In this document: piece after piece, positions 1 through 13,036 of the stretch
Layout: every line of letters begins with the position of its first letter
Numbering within the stretch: the stretch's first letter is position 1
Source of the DNA: Paramacrobiotus metropolitanus
Taxonomy: Eukaryota > Tardigrada > Eutardigrada > Parachela > Macrobiotidae
Length of the DNA: 64,000 nucleotides
NCBI RefSeq assembly: GCF_019649055.1
Contig: NW_026570339.1
Coordinates: 186,001 to 250,000, forward strand
Reading direction: 5' to 3'
Program-made: the position numbers and the translations under genes
Notes under the pieces: model-generated
What the model was told of the DNA's origin: nothing
Seen by the model: only the letters and a program-made list of their open reading frames with translations
The model's database searches: none

Positions 1-1627
1 ATCCATTACGAGTATCTATACGATATACAGGTATCTATCGTATACAGGTCTGGTGGCGTTGTTTAATAGTTGTACATTAGCCAAGATCCAGATACGATAA
101 AACTACTCGTAAGGGTCGGTCTCGGATTCGCAGCGAATCGAGTTACAATCCAGCAACTCCACGGCGTGAGGTGGCTGTGTGTAGCGTGGCTGTAGGCACG
201 GCCACTGCATACAGCCACCTCGTGCGGTTAAGCAACACACCAAAGCTAGCTTCGTTCCAAGTTCGAGATCCCGCCTTACTGCTAGACATTTCACAGCTCC
301 TGCTTACCTTCAGATCAGGATCGATTTCACAGATCTTCAGGTTCTCCGCCTGCAAATCAACACAAAATCCACTGCAGGTACAACTGGATGACAGGTTCGA
401 TCGGGAATGATGGATGCTCATGCTCTACAGTCAACTCAAAGTCAGCGAGCTTCAACATGCACAACTTACCATTCCTCTCCAGACTTTGGGATTCTTAACA
501 AAAACACAACACAACGATCCACAACCACCCAGTTCTCCCAAGAAAGTAAGGAACTCTCCGCTAAAATCTGCCAATCAGCAAAAAGCCAAACAATAACAAA
601 ACAGAAACATGAGAAATAAAACAAAAACAACGCGAAATTTTCGAAACGCAGTTTCGAAAATTAAGAAATGTACGGCCCACCAGCCTGCTAAAAACCACTT
701 GCCACTGCCAGCCGCCATCCCGTGCGGGCCGCACAGTAGTCACTCGAAGTGACTGCACAGCCACACTGTCACTGCAGCACAGCAAGAGAACATTTATCGG
801 AACAAATCCCCAACAATAACTTTGAAAATCTGTAACAATTTGCACGGTTCAAACAACATTACAAGCATTAATCCGGTTTGAGAAAAAACATTTTGAAAGA
901 AAACTGTGAAGCGTTTGTAATGATAAATGCTTGTGCGTTCTTTTGAAAATGAAAAGAACGTACTTCCGGTGTCAGTAAGAGGTGTTATTGATTTTCATGC
1001 CAGGTACTTATCTGTAGGATAATAAAATTAATACGATAATCAAGTATCGGTACGCCGGATTTGTAACATTTCTGCAGTATTTCAAATCGTCCATAAAATT
1101 CAGTGTAAACGTTTGCATTGTAAAAGTTGAAAAGGAAAGAGGTTGCACTTCCGGCCGGGGAGACTTATCACGCCGACGTGTGCGTCTTGGCAAGAGGGTT
1201 TATTCAAAGTGAGCAGCAACAATTTCTATCCAAAGTGAATATACGCAAGTTTACATAATTAATAGTTGTCAACACGTACGAATGCAACACCTCGGTAAGT
1301 AGCGAAACATGTAACCTCTTACAAAAGGCAAAGTAAGGCTGCGACACGAGTCTGACGCCGGTAAAACAGAAACAATTAGCGTGAGGCAAAGGAGATTTGA
1401 CGGAAATGGAATCAATTTTCTGCACAGGGAACAGCGACTCCGCCAGAATATTAACTAATCGACAACAAACAACAGCCGCTTATCTGCGACACAGACACTA
1501 CAGACTGTAAAGAGGAATTCCGCGGCACAACAGGCTCATACCGATTCTGTACTCCGCCGGTGCCGACGCTGCGTTATATCTTGCAACAGTGCCAGCTAAG
1601 GTCAACAGCGTCATCTGGCTGGCGTCA
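1..1627. other. Intergenic stretch with one TIR element and one weak candidate exon
   Basis: No complete gene is supported. A short inverted-repeat element lies at 110-277 (separate entry). On the minus strand, positions 308-349 form a 42-nt open segment with a good acceptor (ttgcag) and donor (gtaagc), which could be an internal exon of a gene running off the left edge; it is too short to identify. The rest is AT-rich with short spurious ORFs. Confidence 0.4.
110..277. mobile_element. Short TIR element (MITE), family 1 copy a
   Basis: The two ends are imperfect inverted repeats of about 70 bp. The left end reads inward from gggtcggtctcg and the right end, reverse-complemented, from ggcgggatctcg. 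Both arms end in the complementary cores gtgaggtggct and agccacctcgtg around a short centre. TA dinucleotides flank both ends, as expected for a Tc1/mariner-type target duplication. It has no coding capacity. A second copy of the same structure lies at 53,832-54,004. The superfamily assignment is inference from the TA flanks. Confidence 0.65.
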
Positions 1628-3683
1628 CTACTCGTTCCACTCATCGGACTGCGGTTCGCGGTACACTTTGGCCAGAAAGGCGGCCGACAGCTTGTTCAGT
1701 TGGTGCACGTCCACCTCGGCCATGGTGTCGGACCTCCAGTTCCAGTGGCGGTAGTGCGCCGTGGTCGGGCGCGGATCCGCCGCCTGGTATCCGTCCTCCG
1801 CGTCCAAACCCTGTTGGAATACATGGAACAAATACAGTGCGTCAGTGCGCATCCGTGAGTACGTGTATCACGTGTGTACTATATATTATACAGAATCTGT
1901 CTGTACCTGCGAGAGAATGTTGACGCGGCGGTTACTCAGCTGGCATTGGCCCGTGCCGGCCGGAGGATGGGTGGCAGCGATCACGGCCTGCAAGGCCGGC
2001 AGATCCACCGGCTGCTCCACGACCAGATTGGCCTCGAAGAGCCCCCACAGCTGCAGCTCCATGGTCTGTTGCGAGTCTCGGGACTGCACGCTGAACTCGT
2101 GATGCGCAATGTCAGCCTGCAGGAATCCATCGTACATGTAGCAGTCCTTCCACAGCAGTCGCTCGCACGGACACTGGACGGCCACGCCCGCCGCCAGCTC
2201 GATAACGTCCAGGAAACTCAGCCGGTCGCTGCCGAAATCGCACTGGTAGAAGACCAGCAGCGGCAGACGGCCGCCGTTCAGTTGCAGCTTGATGGCGGGA
2301 AAGAGCGCCTCCACGCTGCCCAGAAACCGGCGCGTGATGACCAGCAGCTTCGTGCGACGACTGAGAGCCTTGAGGATGCCGGCCAGCGCCCAGTACATGC
2401 TGTCCTCATCGAACGCCTCCTGATCCCCGTAATCATCGACTTCCGCCGACACGCGCACCTCCGGGAAGTGGGCCTCCGTGGTGAGGAGGTCGTTCCACAG
2501 TCCGCAGACCCGCCGACAGCGGACGCGCTCGATGGAGTCCAGCGCGCGGAACATCTCCAGCAGCACGACCGCCGGCAGCGCCAGACACCCGGCGCTACTG
2601 TCCAGCACCTTGCGCCGTTTGCTCCCGCTGCTGACCGTCACCGCCAACACCGGCTGCGCTGGTCCCAGCTGGGAATGGGATGCGATGCTGCTGCCTTCCG
2701 CTGTCGCCATCTGGCATACCTTTTCCTGCAAGACAACTTCAGTCTTCAGTTATTCCACCATACACTGGGTCGTCATTATATTGCAGTGGTGTGCTGCTTG
2801 ATTTAATTCCCAGCGCAATTCTGCAGCCGGGCCCCACATCTGTACAGACCCGATAGCGTACGTAGTAATCCAATTATTATTACTATTGCAAAAATGTTTG
2901 TAATGCGAATTTTGCGAAACACGTAAGGACAAGTGCTTCCTGCTATAACTGCAGTAGTGCTGTCTGGCAGTAGCCGTGAGAATTAGAAGTTAATTGAAGT
3001 AAATCTAAACATGCAGATTACTGATCGAATGAATACTTGTACTGTACGGACTGTACTGTATCTGTACTTACCAGTTGCTCAGCGTCCAGTTGGTCTCTGT
3101 AATAGGCCTTCTGCAGATAAAGCACAGTCTGGTGGAGCCGAGCGATGAACAATCTGCACGACTCGTCCATTTCCTCATTGAAGATCTTCTCCAGCTGCGG
3201 CATCCCGGCGGACCAGTAGGCGGCCGGCAGCGGGCAGCAGCGCACCACAAAATCATCCTTCTTGACGCGCCGCTGGCTGAGATCGGCGTCCGCGGGCGGC
3301 GCGCGCACCTGCCACGCCGGGACGAGTTCCTGGACGGTGCCGTGCGGCAGCTGCACTTGCACGAGGAGCGCACCGTCGGCATACTGGCCCACGTGGGGGA
3401 CGACGCGGCCCGCGTACCACACCCACGGCGCGTCCGCCTTCAACTGCCGGCGCAGCAGCACCTGCGCCTTCGCTGTCCCGCGCTGCACGGGCGCGCGCTC
3501 GTACTCCGTGTAGCGGAAAACGCGCCCGTACTCCACGAACTGCGAGCGCTGACGGCTGCACTGCAGATCCACGATCAGGCCCTGCTCCACCACGCCGATG
3601 ACGTAACCGTGCTGCAGCGGGCCGTCGTCCAGCTGCACGTCCACGGCGTTCCACACGGCCACAGCGTCTGTGTAAATCAGCAT
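1628..3683 (-). CDS. F-box protein with Tudor/Agenet-like N-terminus (family copy A)
   Basis: Three exons, complement(1628-1810, 1907-2725, 3072-3683), join in phase 0 with donors gtaagt and gtacag to give about 537 residues. The start is the only in-frame ATG upstream, at 3683. Exon 1 (residues 1-204) has a beta-rich segment (YVIGVVEQGLIVDL, then LLVQVQLPHGTVQELVPAW) that aligns by eye with the Tudor-like exon of the paralogue at 48.3-54.4 kb. Exon 2 carries an F-box-like motif near residues 240-275 (LALPAVVLLEMF ... RCRRVCGLW). F-box proteins usually recruit substrates to Skp1-Cullin ubiquitin ligases; that role is inferred from the motif. The last exon is acidic and ends REPQSDEWNE. The gene is compact, with introns of 96 and 346 nt. 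A start at the ATG inside exon 2 (2710) is possible but would drop the conserved N-terminal module. Confidence 0.7.
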
Positions 3684-5029
3684 GGCGCAAATGCAGTTGC
3701 ACTTCGGGCTCCACGGGAACGCGACACAACTGACAGCCTCCACAGTCCACACCAGCCAGCAACCACACAAACCAACGCCGTCACACGCTTGCTCGCGCTG
3801 ATCGTGCAACCCAACGCAACTAGCACAAATTTACAGAAACAGAAATACGCACGGCGATTACGTCTGCTTAGAATAACAGGCAGAATTGCCAGGGAAAAGC
3901 GAAAACGGAAAGTAGTGCCGACGAAGAAAGTCAAATTCGGAATTTCTCAGCACAGCGGATAAGGTTCAGGCCAGTTGCCAACTGGCCTATGGCCATTGAC
4001 AGAAGCATGCAAAGACATGTTTACACGGCAGTGGTAACCGCCAGCTCGGGAGGGCTGGACAAGCCAGTATTTGTGCTACATGTATTCAGCAGTGCAACCG
4101 TCCAATTGCAAGCTTTTTTCCATCTTTCTTGTCAGTCTTTTTTACTGTTGTACAAAATTATTACAGAACTTGCACAGCTGAATCCATTTGTCCCAGTTAT
4201 ATAAAATATTTACACGCTAAGACGCATACAACAAATTACAACGTATATTCCGAATGAAAGGAAACAGTACTATAATCTACTTCGCATCGGAGCAGTTAGC
4301 CTGGCTTCCGGTTAGGGTGACAGTCTAGCATGAGATTTTCACCTGGTCCAGAAACAAGAAACAAGTAGCGTCATACGGGAAAAATGTGCAAATTCTTATA
4401 GAGTTATTAGAGTACAGTCGCACACCAATGAGCAGCTAAGAAAATCATGACAACTTTGGCACTATACTCGAGCTGCAGCGCACCGCCCAGTAATAGTATG
4501 CTCTGCTTTCGTCTGTACCAGTTTTTAGATGCGTAATTTTCGTATTCGTGCAGGGAATACAGCATCTGCTGGATAATCATATTTGAGCGGAAATCGGTCG
4601 AGTCCGTGGTTCTGTTGGGCAGTAACTGGATGGATGCCACTGAAGCACCGGCGGTGGACCGTGTCTCACTGGTCAGTGTCTGGCAGACTGGCAAAAGCGG
4701 GATGGGCGAAATGCCAGAGTCCAGAGAAGCGCAACGCATACAGTCGCCGAGCGACCGCCCTCCGCTGTGGATTCCTTCGTTTCTTGCACCGTGTAACGCG
4801 CCGTACATGTGCTTACAGTCCTGCAAATGATGCCATTTGGTAAAAGTGCAGGGTCGGTAAAAGCCTTTTGATCGATATAAACAAAACTGTACTGTATTAT
4901 ATACATATATCTATAGTATGTAATAACAAGAAACGGCTTCGGCTTTGCCTCCGCGTTTCTTGTGGTCTGCGGTCGGTTTCTCGAATGATTTTGATTAGGA
5001 TTTATTTAGTACTGCTGCGTGCACTATTT

Positions 5030-5420
5030 GCGATCACTATATGCACTAAACAGTGGTATTACTTTAGTTGTTCACCACCTATCACGATTTGCGCTCAAGA
5101 AAATAACGGTAATTTGGTTGCTCACACTCTCAGTCGGCTCTGCGCATTGGACAGTAATGAAAATTGGTCACTCACTATGTGAAGTGAACAGTAGTGGTAC
5201 TTCAGTTACTCACCACCACTCGTTTCGTTACGTACCCACCAAGCGAGCGGCGCAATGGTTATTTTTCAGTAAGTTGGTCACCCACTCGCCTACCGGCCTC
5301 TGCACCCGCGAATACTGATTCTTCGGTCACTCACTATGTGCAGTTCCAGTAGTGGTAGCTCAGTTACTCGTTGGTTACCACTCGTTTGTTCACCCACTCA
5401 CCTAGCGAGCTCTGATCACT
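5030..5420. repeat. Degenerate tandem repeat, ~140-157-bp unit, about 2.5 copies
   Basis: Three unit starts are visible: cactatatgcactaaac near 5035, cactatgtgaagtgaac near 5174 and cactatgtgcagttcc near 5331. Each is followed by a shared order of blocks: agtggta, ttcagttactc or similar, accactcgtt, and cacccactc or cacccaccaagcgagc. The copies differ by many substitutions and small indels, so the array is old. Confidence 0.6.
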
Positions 5421-5904
5421 GGAGAGAAGCGAACCCCTGTGACCGTAGTCTCCAAATCAATACCCGTTTTCTGAGGAATGATAGGTATTTATGATGCAAT
5501 TTTTATTTTTCTAAACTGTACTTTGAGTCGATGTGCGTGGCAGTGGTAATACTTTGTAATTTATGTAATTAATATTTTTGTTTTCTATATATGGTTATTT
5601 CCAACGTGAACAGCCTATTTGGCATTGATTCTGATCATTAATATAATTATATACAAAATTAGCCTTAATTACTGTCCTTAGTTTTGCTCGGATTGTGAAA
5701 GGTCAGCCCGTTTGGCGATTACTATGGTCAGTTTCTTTTACAGCTGCTTTTAAATGGCTTTTAACGAGCGTTCTTATATCATTCTAAGTTATGTTTTTGA
5801 GCGCTTTAAATTGTCAACGATTTGTTGAAATGAAGCCATCCACTAGCAGCATGGTTTGTGTACTGAGTATAGTTCTGAGCTAACTGGCTAGTGAGTGGCT
5901 GTTT

Positions 5905-5990
5905 AAACCTTTTAAAAGGTGAGTTTAAACCTTTTAATAAAAAGTGAGTAAAAGTTTAAACCTTTTAATTTGCTGATCTAAAAAGGTGCC
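5905..5990. repeat. Triplicated gtttaaacctttta motif
   Basis: The block gtttaaaccttttaa occurs three times within about 80 bp, separated by gtgag-type spacers, and a decayed fourth (gtttaaattta) follows. The motif contains the palindrome gtttaaac. It may be a small tandem duplication; a protein-binding role is only speculation. Confidence 0.5.
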
Positions 5991-7486
5991 AGTTTAAATT
6001 TACTGATTTTGGCTCCATCATTCCATGCAACCGAACTCTGAAATTAGTTTCAGGGTCACCTTGAGCTTTCAGCTCTACCGGCACCGGCGTCTGTGAACGG
6101 GACCCGGAGCGGATAATTATCAAATCAAAATGCATGTGACACAGTTTCCAAATATGCTGAATCGAATGGCGTTAGCAGTTTTTCGATTAAATTTTTGGTT
6201 TGATCTGACCAGATCGTACGGGGTTTTCCGTTGTAATATGGATCTTTTCCTTGATATGTATGTACAATTTAGAGCCTAGTGCATTGTGTTGTGTTATGGC
6301 TTCCGTTGCAGGAGCTCAATTACTTTACTCGTACTTGATAGGCTCGTCTACTCTAGCTGTAGTTGAGCCGGCGTTTGTCTCTGGCCAGCTTCTGAAGAAG
6401 CCGTAAAACCCTCCCGCTCGTTAATCTTTATTACCGGCAACGTTTCCATTTTTCACTAGCTGCGTAGTGCGTACTATACTGTACGTTAGCATTTCTGGCA
6501 AAGGGCACGACTGTTTAGAAAGCCGGCAGTGTTGTTTTGTTGTACTCGGCGAAGACCCGCCACTGCCATGATGCCACCACCGGCTCAGCTGATATACGAG
6601 TATTGATAGACAGCTGCATGATTATGTCGTAAAAGCTGAGAAAGTTAGGCCGGGTATATGTCGTACGTGAGCAATAGGCAACTCTAAGAAACTGGCGGCA
6701 GATTTGCCCAGATCGATTAATGATGAGATGGGGGGATCATTAAAATGTCGCCCTTCGCAAGTGCATCTGCTGTGTCATGGATATGTGTATAAAACTATAT
6801 GGTTATTTGGATCAAGTGCGCTACGGTGTACCATACTCGTGTCAGTAATAAAATTACTGCACGCAGCGCTAGCAGTGCCGGTACGATGCCGGTAACGCCG
6901 TCTATATGTATGTACAGACGGCTATATGAGAGCACACGGTTATTTAATTTGTCGGCCAAGTGCAGTGCGGCCCGAACAGGAAGGATGATGTTTTTTGCTG
7001 CTTCTCATTGGCGGAACTGAAGACGATGCGGTATTATTGCATCAGCCGGGATTGGATTTATTGTTAATTGGGTTAGCATGCTGCGTCCGCGCTAAGGTTG
7101 GCGTGCCTGTCTGTATGGCTAGAAGTATAGCTCTTTTTTGCCTGTGTACGCATATGTCACGCTTCGCTGTACATATACAGGCATACGCAGTATGTAATCC
7201 AGGAAAGGAACCACGGGAGAATTGTGAAGGAGGATGAGACAATTCCTGTGTGAGTTTAATGCACTTCCGCCGGCGTTGAAGAGATCTATCTATACAGTTG
7301 CGCCGTTGAGCATATAAGGTGCGCTTGACTATTTACATATACCGGTCAACCAGGAATATGCCGGCGTTAGAATCTAGTCGCACCGGAAGTGGTGAATCTG
7401 CAACATTCTGCAAGCGTTTACTGCGATAATTGCCGAGTTGTTGACTGGCGATAATTATTGTTGAATAAGATTATCCTGCGTGGACA

Positions 7487-10400
7487 ATGAGCGGCGTTAA
7501 CGTGAACGGCAGCCGGTTGGGCGGCCGCGCCAGCCCGGACTTACCACCGGTTGCCGATAGTACGGAGGAGTGGACGTGGGCCAGTCTGGGCGGGACGGCG
7601 GTGAACGACAGCTGCGGACGCACGCAGGCCACGCCCTTCGTGTCCGCCAACGAGGCGGCCATCTGGCTGACGCGGCTCTCCTTCCCGGTGCTGCTGCTCG
7701 TCGGCACCCTCGGCAACTCCCTCGGCATCTGGCTGGTCCTCAAGGAGCGCCGCCACGGCCGCCGTCGCGGCAGTCGCCCGCTGGACCGCTCGCGCGCCCG
7801 CAAGATCTTCCTGCTGGCGCTCTTCGGCTCCGATCTCTGCTACCTGTGAGTCACAGTAGAATTATTAGTACAATTATCGAGAAAAGGTACTGCCGCCCGC
7901 CTTTGTGGTGTCGTCTTGCCGGGTAATTACGTGTTTTATTGCTGCACTCAGCCAAACGGTTAAACGCACTCTCACTTCCGGCCACGTGCGTGAATGTGAC
8001 GAAGAACGTGGTTCGTAGTTAGGTTGTCGTGCCGGTGTTCATACCAAGATGGTACTCGTATTGCACTTTTAATTTGTTGCGGAAAAATCCATGCAGAATA
8101 TTTCAAAACCAACTCAGATAGCGCTGATAGTAGTCCGGATTAATTATTTCCTCGATAGTACTCCTTCGAAAATCATTGATAATGACTATATATGCGGAGG
8201 TTTTTCAATTTTGTTTCTAGTTAAAATAATTATAATATAATCGTGACCGTGACAAATTCTCATTATTGCGCATTGTGATTTGTGAAATAAGGCGTATTAA
8301 TTGTACGTGCTAAATGAGCGTGCTTGTGCGTCGCGTCTGATGCCTGATCCTGCCGGCATTGTTTGGCCGCGGAAATGTCGAGCAGCGATGCCGTACAAGG
8401 GATCCGTACGATGCCTGCCCGGGAATAAACAGAGTAATAATTACCTGGAGTAGATTATTATTAGCGGCGGAAGTTAAGTGCGTGAGACAGCCTAATTGCG
8501 TTAAAGCGGTTGTTGGCTCGGCGCTGCTCGCTGAGGGAGCGTTGTTGCTGTGGTTCCTTGTCTTCTCGGCATTTCCGGCGCTAATGCTGTATAATATATA
8601 CGTGCATTGTGCAGCCGACGGCAGTTGTTCTCGGTGGCGCACGACCGTCCACCTGCACGTTATTCTTCCCGTTTAATTGCACTATACGGTATACGATTAT
8701 GCGAGTATGTGCAGCCATTTTTACCGGTAAACAGAGCCACACCAGCGCCCAGCGGATGCCGACACAAAAATATTGGGCGTTCATTGTCATTTGTACATGT
8801 ACTGCCGCAGTTCAGCTGGCCGGCTACTCCAACACAGAAATTAATACACAGTGACCGTACCCTGTTGTGGACAAAGCACCTATGCGTATAGATCAGCTGT
8901 CTTGTCTTATACTATAATATTATACGATCTTTGTTGTACCGCTTCCTCGTCAACAATTAGCGCGACGGCCTCTGGTTCCCTCCCGGGATTCCTTCCCGTA
9001 CTCGTATGGTAAAGAGGCAGGATATCCGATAGATAGATAGATAGATAATCATGCCGGAAACGGCGTTTGACGCAGGCCGAGCACCGCCAGCTCTCCCGCT
9101 GCATCGCCATCGCCCCGGCCAGCTAATTTCATTGGCTCCTTAATCAATTTCTCCAACTACTGTATCCGCACAACAGTCGGATTTGCACTACATGTGCATG
9201 TGCTGCGGTTTTTTTCTTGCGTGAAAGATACTCTGTATTTGCACCTGGATACTTGCGTGAAGGCATACACAGATAAATATGCACAGAAGTAGTCGTAATA
9301 AGCAAAAGTAGTTTATATGCGCGTGCTGCGCAGTTAGTACTCTGTAATCGAGTTAGTCGCTGCATGGCCGCCACGCCGGGAATGATCGGGCCGCAGCGGC
9401 ATCGTACTATTTTACTGTACAATACGATATTAAATTTTATTAGCCTCGCAACGGCCCGCATATATAAATATGTAAACCACGAAAACAAAAATACCTCGAA
9501 TATTCGATAAAATCATCGAGTAATTGCTAATTATGGTATATAATTACAATTTTGTGGTACAGTAACTTGCCTGAGGGCTGAGTAAATAACAACTGCAGCT
9601 ATAAGATGATAATTATGTTTTCTGTAATTCGGCCGCCTGTTTCCGCTGTTTGTTAAATTCGAAATGTAATGTTTTTCTTGTGACTGTTAGATTATTTTGT
9701 ATTCGCTCATCAATAATAAACAGCTATAATAAATAAAAAAAATAAGATGATATAATTATATTATACTCGTGCAATATATTTTAACTTATCTATATTTTAT
9801 GTACACATTATGCTGTTTAGGTAAGAAGCAATTTACACTCAGACTGGCGGTACAAAAGTCATAATTACACATAACTATAATATACATTTGTAATTGTAAT
9901 AATATTATGTGTGTGTGGTTGTAGTTAGTGTACAATACAGATATATCTATTATAGATATTACAGTATTTCTTATGTACGGTATTATCTGTAAAGGAAATT
10001 AAGGAATGCAGTGCTGTGGCAACGCGGTTCTCTGACTGTATTGTATTTCAGACAATACACACACTGTACACACACACTGTATACAATACAGTGAAAGCCC
10101 CTTGAGTAGGGCTATGGCTGTGGTTAATTACTACAGAGACAAACAACAGTTTTATCAATTATTCTATGTACAGTATACAACACTGGTATATATAGTACTG
10201 CAAACAACCGGGTACAAAACTAAATATTAATGGAGTGAATTGTCGATTGTGCTGCTCAAGAAGCAGTGTCTTTTTCAGTACGAGTACGGTATTGCATGCT
10301 TTATTGATTACGGCATTGATTTTATAAGATTAATTACGTCTGTCAGTGACCGCGCACATATAAATATTGCTATTCTGCCGGTCTAGCGTATGTCGCTCAA

Positions 10401-12152
10401 TAAAGTATTAACCGTATCAAAATATTATAATGCCTCGAGCAGGAAATTTGATTTGATGGTACGTACAGATACAGTACCGGGAAGAACGGGATCAATAAAG
10501 CAGTGAGGAATTATGAATAGCGGCCAGGACAAATTGCGTGCTGGATATATCAGGAATAATGTTATTTACTGTATTTCCAGGTGGAATCGGCTGATCTTCC
10601 TGCTGATCACGGACGCGTGGACGCCGGCGGAGAGCAGCCGGACCATCGGGGAGACCTGGCTGGCGCTGTACACGCACGGCCTCTTCGGCTTCGTCGACGC
10701 GCTCCTCAGCTTCTCCTCGCAGGGGTACTCGAAACTCATCTGTACTCAGAATTAAGACACCATAGACAAAGGTCACCGCACGCTTTTTCTTCTAGTCAAT
10801 TCTATTATGTGCAGCTTATAAAAGAATTATGGGAAAAAGCGTGTTGTGACCTTTCTGCTGTTTTCGCTGTATATACAGCGAGCTAGGTATATATCCAGGA
10901 GCACGTTCCTCGGTACGAATAGAATAGAATTCCAAGGCAGCATGTATTCTGGGTACAGTGCGTGTCTGTTGAATAGGATTCTGGTGGCGTTCTGCGTGGA
11001 CCGCTACTACGCGCTGACCTCCCCGCTGCGCCACAAGACGCAGCGCTCGCTGGGCCGCGCCGCCAGCTTCCTGGTGGTGGGCGTCATCTACGCCGGCAAC
11101 GCCGGCTGCTCCACGATCATCCCCATCTTCTACTACTGGACGCTGACGCACCGGCCCATGTTCCCGGCGCCCGGCGACCCCCTGCCGGACGAGAGCAGCT
11201 TCCAGCCGTTGCCCGAGGTCTTTCTGCGCTGGCTCATCGTCGACGCCTGGGGCGAGGTGCGTGTCCGACTGAACAACAACCCTGGCGGTTCAGTTCAATT
11301 ATAACCGGCATCTTTTCTCGACAGGTGATCATCCGCTTCGGCTCGGCGCTGGTGATCATCGTCTTGAACCGGCTCATCTTCCTCAAACTGCGGCAGTGCA
11401 GCGCCCGCATGAGCGGCGCCCAAGGGCGGCTGCCGGGCCTGTCCAACAGTCCCAGCCTGCTCAGCAGCGCCGGCGCCCCGCCCACCTACAACTGCGGCCC
11501 GCGCGTCGTCCCCGCCTTCCACCTGCAGCTGACCGTCACGGACCCCGCCGAGCGCGACGTCCACTACACGCTGAGCACCAGCTGCGCCTTCTCCAACGGC
11601 CACCCCGCCGCCGGCGCCCCGCGGACCCCCACCGGCGTTCACCTGCCGCGCTCCAGCAGCTACTTTGCCGCCAACGGCCCCGCCTCCACGCCCGTGGCCC
11701 CCGCGGCCCCCGGAGGCCCCTCCCGCGCCTCCTTCCGCACCTCCCGCTCGGCCAACCTTATCCTGTTGTGCAGCTCGGTGTTCTACCTAGTGACCAACAG
11801 TCTGGACCTGGCCTTGTCCCTCGTCTCGGTGTTGGGCATGTATCCGCTGTGCCTCACCGACAAGGCCACCGAGATCACCTACGCCTGTGACCCCTTCCGC
11901 GATCTCCTGCGGCATTCCTATTTCGCCTTCAGTTTCATGTTCTACGTGTGTCTGAAGCTGCGCCGGCGTCCGGACAGCGGCATTCGTCGGCGCTCGTCCT
12001 CCTACGTCACCAGCAACCCCCCGGCGGCGGCGGCGCCGGAAACGCTGCCGTTGTACAGCAAACGAACCGGCAACGGCGCGTCCCGGCAGAACAGTGCGCG
12101 CAGCACCGCGGCGCTGGATCCGCTGGAAGATCTGACCGCTCCGCTGAACTGA
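7487..12152 (+). CDS. Rhodopsin-like (class A) orphan GPCR
   Basis: Four exons (7487-7845, 10581-10724, 10977-11256, 11325-12152) join in consistent phase to give 536 residues. The N-terminus has glycosylation sequons at N7 and N40. TM1 carries the GN motif (GTLGNSLGIW, N77), TM2 a conserved Asp (LFGSD), and TM3 ends in DRY (VDRYYAL, residues 176-178), which activates G proteins in this family. TM5 follows an acidic ECL2, and a long Ser/Pro/Ala-rich third intracellular loop (about residues 290-410) precedes TM6-TM7. The tail is basic and Ser-rich. Oddities: no Cys at the usual top-of-TM3 position, and TM7 reads SYFAFSFMFY instead of NPxxY. This suggests a divergent peptide-receptor-like subfamily; the ligand cannot be assigned. 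The first intron is 2.7 kb and the others are 68-252 nt. It is an invertebrate-style orphan, not a recognised orthologue. Confidence 0.8.
7846..10580. other. Long first intron of the GPCR
   Basis: AT-rich intron with donor gtgagtc and acceptor tatttccag. It contains a gata microsatellite at about 9029-9048 and ca/gt-rich patches near 10,050-10,090 (cacacactgtacacacacactgtata). No gene is visible inside on either strand. As the longest intron here, it could hold regulatory sequence, but no specific site can be called. Confidence 0.5.
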
Positions 12153-13036
12153 ACTGTGCTTGGCCGTATCTGTTTCTGCGGCGATCGCAGCGCCGCCGGC
12201 AATAAGCTTGTGAAACTTGTTTTCTTAATTATTACCAGTCCGCTTTCGCTGCCAATTACGTCCATATGAAAATTAATGAAGGTTACTGCAAAGATTTTCT
12301 TATTATTTTACCAGTTACAAGTACAACCGGAAGTATATGGTCTATTTCATTGTCCTGTTAATTTGCAAATCATTATGGTGGATCCAGGATGCCGTATCAA
12401 TTTCTGGCGCACATGTTACAGTACCACTACTTCGTATTGCAAGTTAAATTAATGCGCGTATACGCTCTGCTGTGATTGCTAATCGTAAATTCAAAATTAA
12501 TAATGTACAGCGAAAGCAATACGATGTTTTTAACGGTTTTTAACGGCCCGGCAGTTATAATGACAGTCTGACTGTGTACGTACACCACATTATATGCATA
12601 TAAAAATGGTAATAAGTATTACGATCAGATGTGTACTCGTATAAAAAGTTACATAATATTAAAAATGTACCACTTCGTAACATAGTCCATCAACTGCAGA
12701 ATTAATGTAATTTGTTGAGGTCACTTTTGCTTCTGCAGATGTACCTGTGCAGTAGATACCTACTCGTACCTCATGTAATGTAAAACATTGCGCTGTTTTC
12801 GGTATCTGTACTCGATAATTATTGTACTTGTATTATTTTATTAATCATTAGTGAAGTCGACGCATGGAATACATCAATGTGGGATAATACAGCAGTGGCA
12901 TCAGAGCCGCTCTATCGCTTTTTACACCATTATAACCAATCGCATGCGCACTGGAACAATGCAAGAAAAATACAGTTCCTCTACTTAATCCATCCGGTCC
13001 GGGTCGTGTACAGAGTTAAGGCAATCAACGTGACGG
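12153..13036. other. Convergent intergenic region between GPCR and Pax genes
   Basis: This carries the 3' flanks of two genes transcribed toward each other. It is AT-rich with no ORF of note. An aataag hexamer near 12,199 could serve as a weak polyadenylation signal for the GPCR; this is a guess. Confidence 0.4.

Larger units (their letters stand above)
3684..7486. other. Intergenic region, repeat-bearing
   Basis: Between the F-box gene and the GPCR I see no convincing gene. The region holds a degenerate tandem repeat (5030-5420) and a triplicated gtttaaacctttta block (5905-5990). Short ORFs here lack similarity or splice context. The first exon of the GPCR starts at 7487, so its promoter and 5' UTR should lie in the last part, but no TATA-like or initiator element is clear enough to call. 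Confidence 0.5.

Noticed and set aside
259-275. tRNA B-box-like string (agttcgagatcc) in the first TIR element
   Set aside because: No A-box at the right distance and no cloverleaf can be folded; the string is part of the inverted-repeat end.
1874-2806. Long plus-strand open frame (310 codons) over the F-box gene
   Set aside because: It is antisense to exon 2 of the minus-strand gene; GC-rich codon bias leaves the opposite strand open. No motif and no splice context.
3075-3962. Plus-strand 295-codon open frame
   Set aside because: Antisense shadow of the Tudor-like first exon.
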